Below are positions 8,621 to 18,160 of a stretch of DNA of 64,000 nt, piece after piece. Where the stretch lies: the NCBI GenBank assembly GCA_049514435.1, contig JBEKVB010000001.1, positions 62,001-126,000 of the forward strand, read 5' to 3'. This stretch comes from UBA4810 sp002479215 (GTDB lineage Bacteria > Desulfobacterota > Syntrophia > Syntrophales > Smithellaceae). How positions within the stretch are numbered: position 1 is the stretch's first letter; each line of letters opens with the position of its first letter. The translations under genes were made by a program, and so were the position numbers. The notes below the pieces were generated by a model. That model was not told the origin of the DNA. It was given only the letters and a program-made list of their open reading frames with translations, and did not search any database.

Positions 8621-9700
8621 CTAAGTACGCGCTTTATGGAACAATACTAAAGCGGCCGAAGTGAAAAGTATGTTTGCCAACCAAGCGGCTATAAACGGAG
8701 ATAATGTTCCGGAGCGTCCCAAAGACATACTGAACGCATGGACTATCCAATAGGAAAATCCGATAAAAATACCAATTCCCACGCTTTGCATTACACCACC
8801 GCTTCTTTCCGAGCGTAGAGAAAAAAAGACACCAATAAAAACAAGTATTATGGTTACCAGAGGAAAGGCAATTTTCCCCTGTAAATCTACCAGATATCTT
8901 GTGACGTCATATCCTTCATCCTGTATTTTCTTGACATATTTTCTCAACTCGAAATAGCCCATTTTTTCCGCGTCTTTTTGTATTATCTTAAAATTATTCG
9001 GTTTTTCAGTGATATTTATTATTTTCTCTTCCGATCGCTCTAAAACGGGAATATTATTGCTGTTAAAAGTAGTGATAAGCAAGTTATGAAAAATCCAATG
9101 ATCATCATTCCATTCAGCGCTTTTGGCATCTATGCGCATATTTAAAGTAAAATCGGGGTTTAAATAATTAATAGTTACGCCGCGCAAAGTATCTTTGTTA
9201 ACATCAAACATCTTGAAATTATAAATCGCATTTCCCGAACGGTACCAAATCTCATTTTGCTTAAAGAAACCCAAAGCCTGCTGTTTTTGCACTTCAATTT
9301 TTATGATATTTTCAGTTTTTTGTATTGATGCTGGCGTTATCAGCTCGCTGAAATAGAATAAAAAAACAGCTAATACGGCCGCGAAAATCAGAGCGGGAAG
9401 GGAAATTCTATAAAGGCTAATCCCGTTGGCTTTCATCGCGGTTATTTCATTGTGTTTTGAAAATGAGCCGTAAGCCATCAGAGTTGCCAAAAGAACAGCG
9501 GAAGGCAAAACAAGGGAAATAATCATCGGAATCGAACATATAAAATATGATGCCATTTGCGCAATAGACGCGTGATTGCTGAGAAACATTCGTATTTTTT
9601 CGAAAAAATCGACAATCAAATAAAGGGCGATAAAAGCGATACAGATAATCGTGAATAGTTTAGTGAATTCCCTGATAATATATCTGTCAATTATCTTCAA
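8621..9700 (-). CDS. lptG: LPS export permease LptG
   Basis: Inner-membrane half of the LptB2FG ABC transporter that extracts LPS for transport to the outer membrane. An N-terminal block (about 1-125) with three membrane segments starts with the family signature MKIIDRYIIREF. A periplasmic beta-jellyroll-like domain follows (about 130-260), then three C-terminal membrane segments. Ten bases separate it from lptF upstream on the same strand. The F/G assignment rests on gene order and overall sequence, since the two paralogues are alike. Confidence 0.9.
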   Translation of the reverse strand: MKIIDRYIIREFTKLFTIICIAFIALYLIVDFFEKIRMFLSNHASIAQMASYFICSIPMIISLVLPSAVLLATLMAYGSFSKHNEITAMKANGISLYRISLPALIFAAVLAVFLFYFSELITPASIQKTENIIKIEVQKQQALGFFKQNEIWYRSGNAIYNFKMFDVNKDTLRGVTINYLNPDFTLNMRIDAKSAEWNDDHWIFHNLLITTFNSNNIPVLERSEEKIINITEKPNNFKIIQKDAEKMGYFELRKYVKKIQDEGYDVTRYLVDLQGKIAFPLVTIILVFIGVFFSLRSERSGGVMQSVGIGIFIGFSYWIVHAFSMSLGRSGTLSPFIAAWLANILFTSAALVLFHKART

Positions 9701-9710
9701 TTTATAATCC

Positions 9711-10868
9711 TTAATTATTTAGAGTTTTACGCCAAAGGAAAATTTTTGTCATATGCCAGAGAGATATCTCTTTATAAGCCATATAAAAAAGATAAATGCC
9801 CAGAAAAGCAAAAGTTAAATTTGGCGCCCAGACGCCGATTACTATAGAAAGGCGGCCAGTTTCCACAAGAGCTTCACCGCCGATACGTAAGAGGTAATAT
9901 AAAGAAACGACTATAAGGCCAACAGCAAATCCGCGTGATTTTACAGCTCGATGACTTCTTATGCCCAACGGCAAAGCCAGAAGACCGAAGAAAATACAGG
10001 AAAGGGGAATAGAAAATTTTTTGTGCACTTCAATTGCCAACTCACGGATTGAAGCTTCATCAATACCCGGTTTTTTTATCATTGTCAGCAGCTCACCCAT
10101 CGTCATTTCCGTGCTTGATTTTGAATCTTCACGCATAGCGGCAATAGAGGTAGATAAGTTAAGATTGATATCGTAACTTTCAAAATCGATTTTGCGGTAA
10201 TTTTTTAAATCTGAACTTACTGTATGAAGGGAACCGTTTTCCAGTCTTAATTTGACGGTCATCAGTTCCGGATCGGATATAAGAAAAGCCTTTTTAGCTA
10301 AAATCGTGTTTTGTTCGCCGATAATACGGCTGTCGGAAACAATGACTCCTTCCATGTATTTGCCATCAAGAGGAATTTTATCCGCATAAAGCATAAGACC
10401 TTTAAAATCAGCGTTGAAAACTTTTTCTTTTATACCGATGCTCGCGTTTTGGGAAGCGATTTCGAAAAGCAAACGCTTGGTGGCAAAATTGCTATGCGGC
10501 ACAAGAAAATGGCTTATAAATATGGTAAAAATAAATGTGGCCAAAGAAGCAATCGCAACAGGGTAATAAATTTGCAATAAGCTGAGGCCCGAAGCTTTAA
10601 TGGCCGTTATTTCGTTATCAGCAGATAATCGACCCATGGCGATAAGAATAGCAATCAAGAGGGCGATGGGTATGGTGAACATCATGAACGAAGGTAAAAG
10701 AAAGACAATGAGCTTGGCGATGGGAAATACGCTGATACCCTTATTTACCATTAAATCCATTATTTGCAGGATCTTTCCCATGAGCAGGACAAAGGTCAAG
10801 ACAAACAAAATGATAATAAAAGGTATGGCTATTTCTTTAAATATATATCTGTCAATAATTTTACGCAT
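9711..10868 (-). CDS. lptF: LPS export permease LptF
   Basis: Partner of LptG in the LPS transporter. It shares the layout of its neighbour: three membrane segments, a periplasmic domain (about 125-285) and three more membrane segments. The start MRKIIDRYIFKE is typical, and 385 residues is normal. It is first in a two-gene minus-strand operon and is divergent from the glycosyltransferase/arn operon, so LPS export and lipid A modification genes lie back to back. Confidence 0.9.
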   Translation of the reverse strand: MRKIIDRYIFKEIAIPFIIILFVLTFVLLMGKILQIMDLMVNKGISVFPIAKLIVFLLPSFMMFTIPIALLIAILIAMGRLSADNEITAIKASGLSLLQIYYPVAIASLATFIFTIFISHFLVPHSNFATKRLLFEIASQNASIGIKEKVFNADFKGLMLYADKIPLDGKYMEGVIVSDSRIIGEQNTILAKKAFLISDPELMTVKLRLENGSLHTVSSDLKNYRKIDFESYDINLNLSTSIAAMREDSKSSTEMTMGELLTMIKKPGIDEASIRELAIEVHKKFSIPLSCIFFGLLALPLGIRSHRAVKSRGFAVGLIVVSLYYLLRIGGEALVETGRLSIVIGVWAPNLTFAFLGIYLFYMAYKEISLWHMTKIFLWRKTLNN

Positions 10869-10999
10869 GTATTTAATCCATTATTATTTTAAATTAACAT
10901 GTATTGATCAAGTTTCTCAAGCAAAACATAGAGGCTAAGTAAAATGTTTTAATGCTCTTTTAAAAGTTACGTAAAGGTAGGTATTGTTGCAATGTTTTA

Positions 11000-11028
11000 T
11001 TGACAGTCGTTGCTATTTTGCCTATATT
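11000..11028 (+). promoter_or_regulatory. Sigma-70 promoter of the GT9-arn operon
   Basis: TTGACA at 11000-11005, exactly 17 bases, then TATATT at 11023-11028. This places the start of transcription near 11035 and therefore supports the ATG at 11083, not the upstream TTG at 10984, as the first start codon of the operon. No obvious PmrA or PhoP box was seen. Confidence 0.8.
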
Positions 11029-11082
11029 CCTCTAGAATTTTACCGAAATGCCGATTTTAGAAAGGATAAGAGTTGGTTGCCC

Positions 11083-12315
11083 ATGAAAGTTGATACCATG
11101 CGCCAGATTGATTATTACCTGGGCGTTCCTCTTTGCTTTTTGGGCACGCTGTGTCAAAAAGTTGTGGAATTTTTGAAAAGGAATGAAAGCAAAGCCCTGC
11201 AAAACGTTCTTTTTATCGAACTTTCAGAAATGGGCAGCGCCATTTTAGTTGATCCCGCGATGAGAAAACTGCAAAAAAAAACCGGCGCTAATATCTATTT
11301 CGCCATTTTTAAAAAAAATAAGCCCAGTTTGAATTTACTGAAAACAGTTCCTGAGGAAAATATTTATTCGATTCGTGAAGGAAATTTTCTGGCTTTTGTG
11401 CTCGATACATTGAAATTCTTTTTCTGGACTCGAAAGAGAAAAATTGATGCCGTAATCGATCTGGAGCTTTTTTCCCGTTTCACGGCCCTGCTTACGGGAT
11501 TCAGCGGCGCGCCTAATAAAGTAGGGTTTCACGCTTACTATAATGAGGGACTTTACCGCGGGGATTTTTTATCGCATAAGGTAGCTTACAATTCCCATAT
11601 CCATATTGCCAAAAATTTCATTGCTATGGTCAATGCTCTGCTTGCGGCTGAAAAGGAAGTTCCCTATTCGAAAACGCTGGTTACTGACGATGAAATTGTT
11701 TTGACCAAAGTTAAATTCTCAGCTTTGGAGAAGAAACCAATTATAAATATTGTTCGCGGTTGTTTCGGCCAATTCAATCCTGAAAAGTACAAAATCATTT
11801 TAATTAATCCCAACGCCAGCGAACTTCTTATCCAACGGCGTTGGCCACAGGCATACTACGCACAATTAATTAAAATGATTTTGGAGAATTGCTTCAAAGC
11901 AATAGTTTTAATTACGGGCGATCCGCGGGAGAAGGAAGAAGCCGACCGCCTCAGAAAACAAGTACAGGCGGAAAGATGTATAAATTTTGCCGGAAAAGTA
12001 ACACTTGACCAGCTTCCACTCCTCTACAGCGTATCCGAATTTATGGTGACCAATGATTCCGGACCATCGCATTTTGCTTCGGTAACGGATATGCTGTCAT
12101 TTGTTATCTTTGGCCCGGAGACGCCTGCGCTTTATGGATCATTGGGGAAGACCACGCCCATTTACGCCGGGTTGGCTTGTTCGCCTTGCGTGAGCGCAGC
12201 CAATCACCGTAAAACTGCCTGCAAAGATAATATTTGCTTACAGGTGATAAAACCCGAAAGAGTGTTTGCGGAGATTAAACCTACTTTAGAGAAGATAAAT
12301 GCTGAAGAAAACTAG
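11083..12315 (+). CDS. Glycosyltransferase family 9 (heptosyltransferase-like)
   Basis: Probable ADP-heptose:LPS transferase or related GT9 enzyme acting on the LPS core at the inner face of the membrane. The C-terminal nucleotide-sugar domain has the GT9 pattern ILINPNAS followed by QRRWPQAYYAQLI, and later VTNDSGPSHFASV and IFGPETPALYG, with ACSPCVS and a cysteine-bearing C-terminus typical of the family. The N-terminal half is less conserved. The acceptor sugar cannot be told from sequence. The start is set at ATG 11083 downstream of the promoter; ATG 11098 is an alternative. The end overlaps the next gene by 17 bases. Confidence 0.85.
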   Translation: MKVDTMRQIDYYLGVPLCFLGTLCQKVVEFLKRNESKALQNVLFIELSEMGSAILVDPAMRKLQKKTGANIYFAIFKKNKPSLNLLKTVPEENIYSIREGNFLAFVLDTLKFFFWTRKRKIDAVIDLELFSRFTALLTGFSGAPNKVGFHAYYNEGLYRGDFLSHKVAYNSHIHIAKNFIAMVNALLAAEKEVPYSKTLVTDDEIVLTKVKFSALEKKPIINIVRGCFGQFNPEKYKIILINPNASELLIQRRWPQAYYAQLIKMILENCFKAIVLITGDPREKEEADRLRKQVQAERCINFAGKVTLDQLPLLYSVSEFMVTNDSGPSHFASVTDMLSFVIFGPETPALYGSLGKTTPIYAGLACSPCVSAANHRKTACKDNICLQVIKPERVFAEIKPTLEKINAEEN

Positions 12316-13744
12316 ACAAATATTTCTGCTGATTGGCCTATTTACTTTAATCCGCCTTATAGTGGCGCCATTTTTTGGCTTGGGTGTTGATGAAGCTCAC
12401 TATGTTTTATACGCTAAATATCTTGATCTAAGTTATGTCGATCATCCGCCGCTTGTCGGTTGGGTGCATGTTCCTTTTTTCTATCTTTTAGGTACTAATG
12501 AATTTTTAGCGCGTCTGCCGGCGATTTTGATTTTTGCCGTAACGTCATATTGCGCGTATTTATTCGTGCTAAAAGTCACACGATCAATACAGTTGTCGTT
12601 ATGGGCTGTTTTGGCATTGAACTGTTCTTTTATGTTAAATGCATTGGGTCTGATGCTGTTGCCGGATTCTCTTTTGCTTCTATTTGTTTTTCTATTGATA
12701 TTTACTGCTGAAAAAATTACCCGCGAAAACAAACCGCTGGATTTTATTTTGCTGGGCATTCTCTTAGGTTTAATGGGACTGACAAAGTACACTTCAATTT
12801 TGCTTGTGCCGCCGCTAATAATTTTTTTCGTACTGAAAAAAAGATACGATATAATTTTTTCCCGCTATATGTTTTTAGCCGCTTTTATAGCCTTGATTCT
12901 CATCACGCCCGTTATTTACTGGAATGTTACGCACGACTTTATCAGTTTTCGTTATCAGGGCTCTCATGTGTTCGGTTCTCTGGCTACAAGTTTTTCGAGG
13001 TTTTTCGAATCGCTGGCCGCGCAATTTGGCGCGTATAACCCTCTCTTATTTATAATTGCCTTTTATGGTTTTTTCCAAGTACTGCGTACACGCGACAATT
13101 ATCTGCGCCTGGCAGTTTTATTCGGCGGCACGATTTTGCTATTCTTTCTGCTTACCTCATTTTATGAACGAACACTTCCCCATTGGCCGGCTGTGTTTTA
13201 TTTACTTTTTATTCCGGTCGGGACTTACAATTTAGTTACAGCTCGGGAAAAATGGAAAAAGTACTTTCTTAATTTTTCCATCGGATTAAGCTTCATCCTT
13301 ACCTTGTTTGTATATGCAGAACTGGCGGGAAAATATTTCACTTTTCCCGATTACAAATCGCCATTTCGCGATATTTATGGCTTTCCGGAGATTACCAAGC
13401 AAGCCGACGAACTTATAAAGAATAATTTATCAGCGGCGCCAAAAGCGATAGCGGTGACCAACTGGACGATGGGCAGCCGAATGATGTATTACAGCTTGCC
13501 TTACAAAACTGAAGTATTCGTAATTGATAATCGAAAAGATCAATTCGATGTCTGGCAAAAAAAATCGCCTATTGGTTATGACCTTCTTTTTCTCAATACT
13601 TATTTTCAAAATTTAAATATTGAGAAGGATGCTCATTGTGAACGTGTTGAAGCAGTTGCCAAAACTGATTTAATCCTGCGCAAGGCAAAGGTGGATACGG
13701 TGGAATTTGTATGGTGCCGCAATTATGGGGGAGCTAAGCCTTGA
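12299..13744 (+). CDS. Membrane glycosyltransferase, GT39/PMT family
   Basis: Polytopic inner-membrane protein (about 10 or more membrane segments in 481 residues) of the dolichyl-phosphate-mannose-type mannosyltransferase superfamily. The first periplasmic loop holds the acidic motif GVDEAHYV (about residues 28-35) and the DHPPLVGW sequence seen in ArnT-like and GT39 enzymes. It probably moves a sugar from a polyprenyl phosphate carrier to LPS or another periplasmic acceptor. It overlaps the GT9 gene upstream and the PAP2 gene downstream (4 bases), so translation is probably coupled. The donor is unknown; a lipid A or core sugar is likely from context. Confidence 0.82.
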   Translation: MLKKTRQIFLLIGLFTLIRLIVAPFFGLGVDEAHYVLYAKYLDLSYVDHPPLVGWVHVPFFYLLGTNEFLARLPAILIFAVTSYCAYLFVLKVTRSIQLSLWAVLALNCSFMLNALGLMLLPDSLLLLFVFLLIFTAEKITRENKPLDFILLGILLGLMGLTKYTSILLVPPLIIFFVLKKRYDIIFSRYMFLAAFIALILITPVIYWNVTHDFISFRYQGSHVFGSLATSFSRFFESLAAQFGAYNPLLFIIAFYGFFQVLRTRDNYLRLAVLFGGTILLFFLLTSFYERTLPHWPAVFYLLFIPVGTYNLVTAREKWKKYFLNFSIGLSFILTLFVYAELAGKYFTFPDYKSPFRDIYGFPEITKQADELIKNNLSAAPKAIAVTNWTMGSRMMYYSLPYKTEVFVIDNRKDQFDVWQKKSPIGYDLLFLNTYFQNLNIEKDAHCERVEAVAKTDLILRKAKVDTVEFVWCRNYGGAKP

Positions 13745-14358
13745 TTAAAAAATGGGTCGCTGTTGTTTTCTTTTTCGTTTGTCTGGTGCTTGTTGCCGTT
13801 TCCTATTTTTACTGGGATATCCCGCTCGCGATATACTGTAAGGGCTTAAATAGGTCAATAGTCGATATTGCTGAAATTGTCACTATCTTGGGTGAATCGA
13901 GATGGTATTATATTTTGTTGATTCTGGCTTACCTGCCTTTGCGCATCATTTGGAAAAACAAGTCATGGTCGATGAAGCTGTTGTTTATTTTTCTATCTCT
14001 TTCGGCAGCGGGATTGATCAATCTGCTGGTTAAATGGCTTGCCGGAAGGTACCGGCCGATTAATTATTTTACTCAGGGCCTTTTTGGTTTTAATTTTTTT
14101 GGAGTAGGTTATGAATTAACCTCTTTACCTTCCGGCCATGCCGTTACAGCTTTTTCTTTAGCTGCCGCGGTAAGTATATTATTTCCACGCGCTGGCATTG
14201 CGGCATTTATTATAGCTATATCTATAGGCATGACACGGATAATACTAACATCTCATTACATGGGCGACGTAATCGCCGGCGCTGGTATCGGCATATTATC
14301 TACAATGCTAGTAAAATACTTTTTTGATCGCCAGAAAATCGAACTAATTCAGAAGTGA
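13741..14358 (+). CDS. PAP2-family membrane phosphatase
   Basis: A 205-residue protein with about six membrane helices and all three PAP2 motifs: KWLAGRYRP, LPSGHAVTAF with the catalytic histidine, and a C3-type RIILTSHYMGD with the second catalytic histidine. It probably removes a phosphate from a lipid phosphate in the periplasmic leaflet, such as undecaprenyl pyrophosphate or lipid A (LpxE/LpxT-like). Between glycosyltransferases that use polyprenyl carriers, carrier recycling or lipid A dephosphorylation are both reasonable. The TTG start overlaps the previous stop as TTGA. Confidence 0.88.
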   Translation: MIKKWVAVVFFFVCLVLVAVSYFYWDIPLAIYCKGLNRSIVDIAEIVTILGESRWYYILLILAYLPLRIIWKNKSWSMKLLFIFLSLSAAGLINLLVKWLAGRYRPINYFTQGLFGFNFFGVGYELTSLPSGHAVTAFSLAAAVSILFPRAGIAAFIIAISIGMTRIILTSHYMGDVIAGAGIGILSTMLVKYFFDRQKIELIQK

Positions 14359-14377
14359 AAAGGCATAAAGTATCTCC

Positions 14378-16045
14378 ATGCAAAAAAGATATATACTGCT
14401 TTTAATACCATTTATCCTTTATATCGGTTTGCTCGGTATCATGCCGCAAATGGAACCGGATGAAGCGCGCTACAGCTTGATTCCCAGCGCCATGAACCAA
14501 TCCGGCAATTATGTCACCCCGCACATTAAAAACGTCGTTTATTTGGAAAAGCCGCCGTTAGTTTACTGGGCGACAGCAATGTCTTTTAAAGTATTCGGGG
14601 AAAATGATTTTTCTGCAAGGCTATTTGCCGGTTTCTGCGCATGGGGCTGCATATTGCTTGCTTATTTTATCGGGAAATATTTCCGGGATGAAAAAACAGG
14701 ACTTTATGCCGCGGCGCTCTTAACGATATCCGCTTTTCCTTTTGCCTTAGGACGCATCAATATATTGGATATGCCGCTTACTTTTTTCGTTTGTTTTTCC
14801 ATTTGGCTGGGTTATTTGACTTTAACCGAAGAAAAGAAAAAATACCTTTATTATTTATTTTATTTTTCCTGCGCTCTTGCTTTTTTAACGAAGGGCGTTA
14901 TCGGTGTTGTATTTCCCTTTATTGTATTGGTTTTATGGCTGATCTGGGCTGGCCGCTGGCGTCAAATATGGCAGCTATTCTCGCCAATCGGAATATTGAT
15001 ATTTCTGATTGTCGTTTGCCCCTGGCTGATTTTGGCGCAAAAAGAAAATTCCGACTTTCTCTGGTTTTTCTTTGTGCGCGAACACTTCCTGCGTTTTACC
15101 ACGAAGATGCACGGTAAGACCGAGCCTTTTTATTATTATTTGCCGATCATTATCGTCGGAACAATTCCGTGGTCGGTTTATCTGATCAAAGCATGGAAGG
15201 GGAAATCAATTAAGGAGTGGCTATTCAGCAAAGAAGAAAACAAATTATTGGCCGTTTGGATTTTATTTATTTTTTTGTTTTATACATTTTCTTCTTCCAA
15301 ACTGGCCACATATATTGCTCCCGTATTTTTACCGCTTGCTCTTTTTGCCGGTAGTGTTTTTTGCAGTTATGAACAGGATTTATCGGAAGCAAGCGGTGGG
15401 AAAAAAGTATTTTACCGGATTGCCGTTATATTTCAGTCCTTAATAATAATTATAGTCCTTTTTCTCCCGCCTGTATTGAAACAGTATTCCGATCCTGAAA
15501 AAGGACTTGTCATCATGATTTCCGGCAATTGGTGGTTATATATTTTATTGCCTTTGCTGGCGGCGGTTTTGATGATTTTTCTGCCAGACCTGATTTTTAA
15601 TAAATTACGCCGTGGATGGTTTTTAACTGTTTATTTGCTTTGCGCCTTATTTTTAGTGGGAATACTCTTTCCATTGAATGATTTTTTAGCTCCTTACCGC
15701 AGTGCTAAAGTTGCTAAAGAAGCGATTTTACGGTATGTACCCCTTGATCAGGATTTATATCAATACCGGGAAAATTTTTACGGAATTGACTTCTATAATA
15801 AGATCAGAACACCGATAGTAGAAGACTTTGGCGAGTTATCGGAAGGAATAGCCAAGCTTCCTTCCGCAGAAAGAAAGCGTTATTTTTTATCCAGAAACGA
15901 ATTTTTTCAATTGTGTGTACAAAGAAAAGATGTTTATTGTATTACCCAGCACAAAAACAAGTTAAAAGAAATTAAAGAAAAGCTGTCTCAGGTTGATGTG
16001 CTCTGGGATAATGGCGCTTTTTATCTTTTACACATAAAAAAATAA
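14378..16045 (+). CDS. arnT: Lipid A 4-amino-4-deoxy-L-arabinose transferase ArnT (GT83)
   Basis: Inner-membrane enzyme that transfers L-Ara4N from undecaprenyl phosphate to lipid A phosphates, lowering the negative surface charge and polymyxin binding. The sequence starts with a membrane helix and the periplasmic PQMEPDEARYSLIP loop with the catalytic acidic residues. LEKPPLVYWATA, GRINILDMPL and KGVIGVVFP follow in the ArnT order. About 12 membrane segments precede a soluble periplasmic C-terminal domain; 555 residues matches the family. It sits directly ahead of arnB, and the full L-Ara4N pathway downstream makes this assignment firm. Confidence 0.93.
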   Translation: MQKRYILLLIPFILYIGLLGIMPQMEPDEARYSLIPSAMNQSGNYVTPHIKNVVYLEKPPLVYWATAMSFKVFGENDFSARLFAGFCAWGCILLAYFIGKYFRDEKTGLYAAALLTISAFPFALGRINILDMPLTFFVCFSIWLGYLTLTEEKKKYLYYLFYFSCALAFLTKGVIGVVFPFIVLVLWLIWAGRWRQIWQLFSPIGILIFLIVVCPWLILAQKENSDFLWFFFVREHFLRFTTKMHGKTEPFYYYLPIIIVGTIPWSVYLIKAWKGKSIKEWLFSKEENKLLAVWILFIFLFYTFSSSKLATYIAPVFLPLALFAGSVFCSYEQDLSEASGGKKVFYRIAVIFQSLIIIIVLFLPPVLKQYSDPEKGLVIMISGNWWLYILLPLLAAVLMIFLPDLIFNKLRRGWFLTVYLLCALFLVGILFPLNDFLAPYRSAKVAKEAILRYVPLDQDLYQYRENFYGIDFYNKIRTPIVEDFGELSEGIAKLPSAERKRYFLSRNEFFQLCVQRKDVYCITQHKNKLKEIKEKLSQVDVLWDNGAFYLLHIKK

Positions 16046-16064
16046 GAGTTCGCAAAGGCTATCA

Positions 16065-17216
16065 ATGAAAATAAGAAAAGATTTCTTGCCGTTTAGTAGA
16101 CCTTCAATAGGAAATGCCGAAATTAATAATGTCGTATCCTGCCTGAAATCCGGCTGGATTACGACCGGAGCTAAATGCCAGGAATTTGAAGCCGGCTTCT
16201 GCAAGCTTACAGGAGCAAAACAGGCGATAGCGCTAAACTCGGCCACCGCCGGCATGCATTTGACCTTATCGGCGCTCGATATTGGTGCCGGTGATGAAGT
16301 CATAACTCCCTCTCTTACTTTCGCTTCTACCATAAACATGATTGCCTTGCGGGGAGCGACGCCGGTATTTGTCGATATCGACTACGGTACGCTCAATATA
16401 AATGCCGCTTTAATTGAAGAAAAAATCACACCGCAGACAAAAGCAATAATTCCCGTTCATTTCGCCGGAGCTCCGGCCGATATGGAAAAAATTAATCAGC
16501 TCGCTCAAAAGTATGATCTAGTTGTGATAGAAGACGCGGCTCATGCAGTCGGTACTTATTATAAAGGAATTCATGCCGGTGGTTTTGGTCATGCCGCCAT
16601 TTTTTCTTTCCATCCGATAAAAAACATTACCACCGCCGAGGGAGGGATGATAACTCTGAACGATGATGTTTTGGAAAAGAAATTGCGCCTCATGAGATTT
16701 CACGGAATCGAGCGGGATGCCTGGAAAAGATACGGCAAGGGCGGCAATCCTTCCTACGATATAATAGAACCGGGCTATAAATATAATATGCCGGATTTGC
16801 TGGCGGCTTTAGGATTGGCGCAGTTCGAGCGCTGGTCAGAATTGAATGCAAAGCGTTTAAAGCTGGCGCAGCTTTATTTGGAAGGGATGAAAGGCACAAA
16901 GGGTATAGATTTGCCGCAAGCTCCCCAATATGATCATACCCATGCCTGGCACCTTTTTGTAATCAAGATTTTGGCTTTAGGTCGGGATAAGTTTATGAAC
17001 AGGCTTGCTGAATATAATATCGGATATGGATTGCATTTCCCTCCAGCCCATACTTTAAGCTATGTAAAGGAAAGATATGCGGCAAGTATCGGCATGCTTT
17101 CGGAAACACAAAGAGCGGCAGATAAGATCATATCTTTGCCCTTATTTCCGGATATGAGACAAGAAGATGTTCAATATGTTTGTACAGCCATAAAGGAGAT
17201 AGTGAATAATGAGTAA
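16065..17216 (+). CDS. arnB: UDP-4-amino-4-deoxy-L-arabinose aminotransferase
   Basis: PLP enzyme that makes UDP-L-Ara4N from the UDP-4-keto-pentose using glutamate. The start is almost family consensus: DFLPFSRPSIGNAEI, SGWITTG, ALNSATAGMHLTL. IEDAAHAVGTYYKG precedes FSFHPIKNITTAEGG with the PLP lysine at residue 186. TPGYKY-like EPGYKYNMPD and GLHFPPAHT are ArnB features that separate it from other DegT/DnrJ/EryC1 members. Length is 383, as usual. It overlaps arnC by 8 bases. Confidence 0.96.
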   Translation: MKIRKDFLPFSRPSIGNAEINNVVSCLKSGWITTGAKCQEFEAGFCKLTGAKQAIALNSATAGMHLTLSALDIGAGDEVITPSLTFASTINMIALRGATPVFVDIDYGTLNINAALIEEKITPQTKAIIPVHFAGAPADMEKINQLAQKYDLVVIEDAAHAVGTYYKGIHAGGFGHAAIFSFHPIKNITTAEGGMITLNDDVLEKKLRLMRFHGIERDAWKRYGKGGNPSYDIIEPGYKYNMPDLLAALGLAQFERWSELNAKRLKLAQLYLEGMKGTKGIDLPQAPQYDHTHAWHLFVIKILALGRDKFMNRLAEYNIGYGLHFPPAHTLSYVKERYAASIGMLSETQRAADKIISLPLFPDMRQEDVQYVCTAIKEIVNNE

Positions 17217-18159
17217 TGCTAAAATAGCTGTCGTCATTCCCGTTTACAATGAAAAAGAAAATCTGCCGACTTTGATGCAGAGGCTTATCGCGGTGATGCA
17301 GAGTTTGGGAAAAAGCTACGAGATAATATTTATTGATGACGGAAGCAGCGATAATTCGCTCGAAATTCTGAAAGAATTTTCTCAAAAACCATCGGTGAAG
17401 ATAGTGGAACTGGCGCGAAATTACGGACAGCATGCGGCTATCTTAGCGGGATTTTCCGTATCCAGCGCCGAAATTGTCATTACCATGGATGCGGATTTGC
17501 AGAATCCTCCTGAAGAGATACCTAATTTAGTGAAAGTGATGGAAGAGGGCAATTATGATGTTGTCGGTACGATCAGAAGGGGACGCAAAGATTCCTTTTG
17601 GCGAATTATTCCCTCAAAAATTATTAACATGGTAGCGCGAAAGATTACAGGCGTCAGCCTGCGGGATTGGGGATGCATGCTGCGGGCCTACAGGCGCAGT
17701 GTGGTCGAAAGGATGATCCAATGCCATGAGCACTCCACATTTATTCCAGCTTTGGCGACGCTCTTCTCCAAGCGCGTAACGGAAATAGAAGTGGCTCATG
17801 ATGAGCGACTTGGCGGCAAATCAAGTTACCCTTTAAGAAAACTGATTAATCTGCAATTTGATCTGGTGGCGGCTTTTTCGAATTTACCGATAAGGCTTAT
17901 TATGTATGGCGGTATATTGATGTCACTGCTGGGCGTTTGTTTCGGTATTTTTCTAGCGGTAGCGAGATTGGTTTATGGCGCGCGCTGGGCGGCGGAAGGA
18001 ATATTTACTTTATTTGCCGTCTTGTTTATATTTGTCGGTCTGCAATTTTTTGCTTTAGGCGTTATCGGTGAATACATCGGTAGAATTTACCGGGAGGTAC
18101 GCAAGCGGCCGGAATATGTGATCGAAAATATTTACAGCACAGAAGGGAATAAACGATAA
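17209..18159 (+). CDS. arnC: Undecaprenyl-phosphate 4-deoxy-4-formamido-L-arabinose transferase
   Basis: GT2 enzyme that links UDP-L-Ara4-formyl-N to undecaprenyl phosphate at the cytosolic membrane face. The glycosyltransferase domain (1-225) has VVIPVYNEKENL, FIDDGSSDNS, the DxD-type TMDADLQNPPEEI, and LGGKSSYPLRKLI. Two C-terminal membrane helices follow (about 230-255 and 270-295). DPM1-like polyprenyl transferases look similar, but the position between arnB and the arnA halves decides it. The next gene starts one base after the stop codon. Confidence 0.94.
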   Translation: MSNAKIAVVIPVYNEKENLPTLMQRLIAVMQSLGKSYEIIFIDDGSSDNSLEILKEFSQKPSVKIVELARNYGQHAAILAGFSVSSAEIVITMDADLQNPPEEIPNLVKVMEEGNYDVVGTIRRGRKDSFWRIIPSKIINMVARKITGVSLRDWGCMLRAYRRSVVERMIQCHEHSTFIPALATLFSKRVTEIEVAHDERLGGKSSYPLRKLINLQFDLVAAFSNLPIRLIMYGGILMSLLGVCFGIFLAVARLVYGARWAAEGIFTLFAVLFIFVGLQFFALGVIGEYIGRIYREVRKRPEYVIENIYSTEGNKR

Positions 18160-18160
18160 G

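Noticed and set aside
10984..11082. Extension of the GT9 gene to TTG 10984
   Set aside because: The extension overlaps a near-consensus sigma-70 promoter, so translation from there would start upstream of the transcript.
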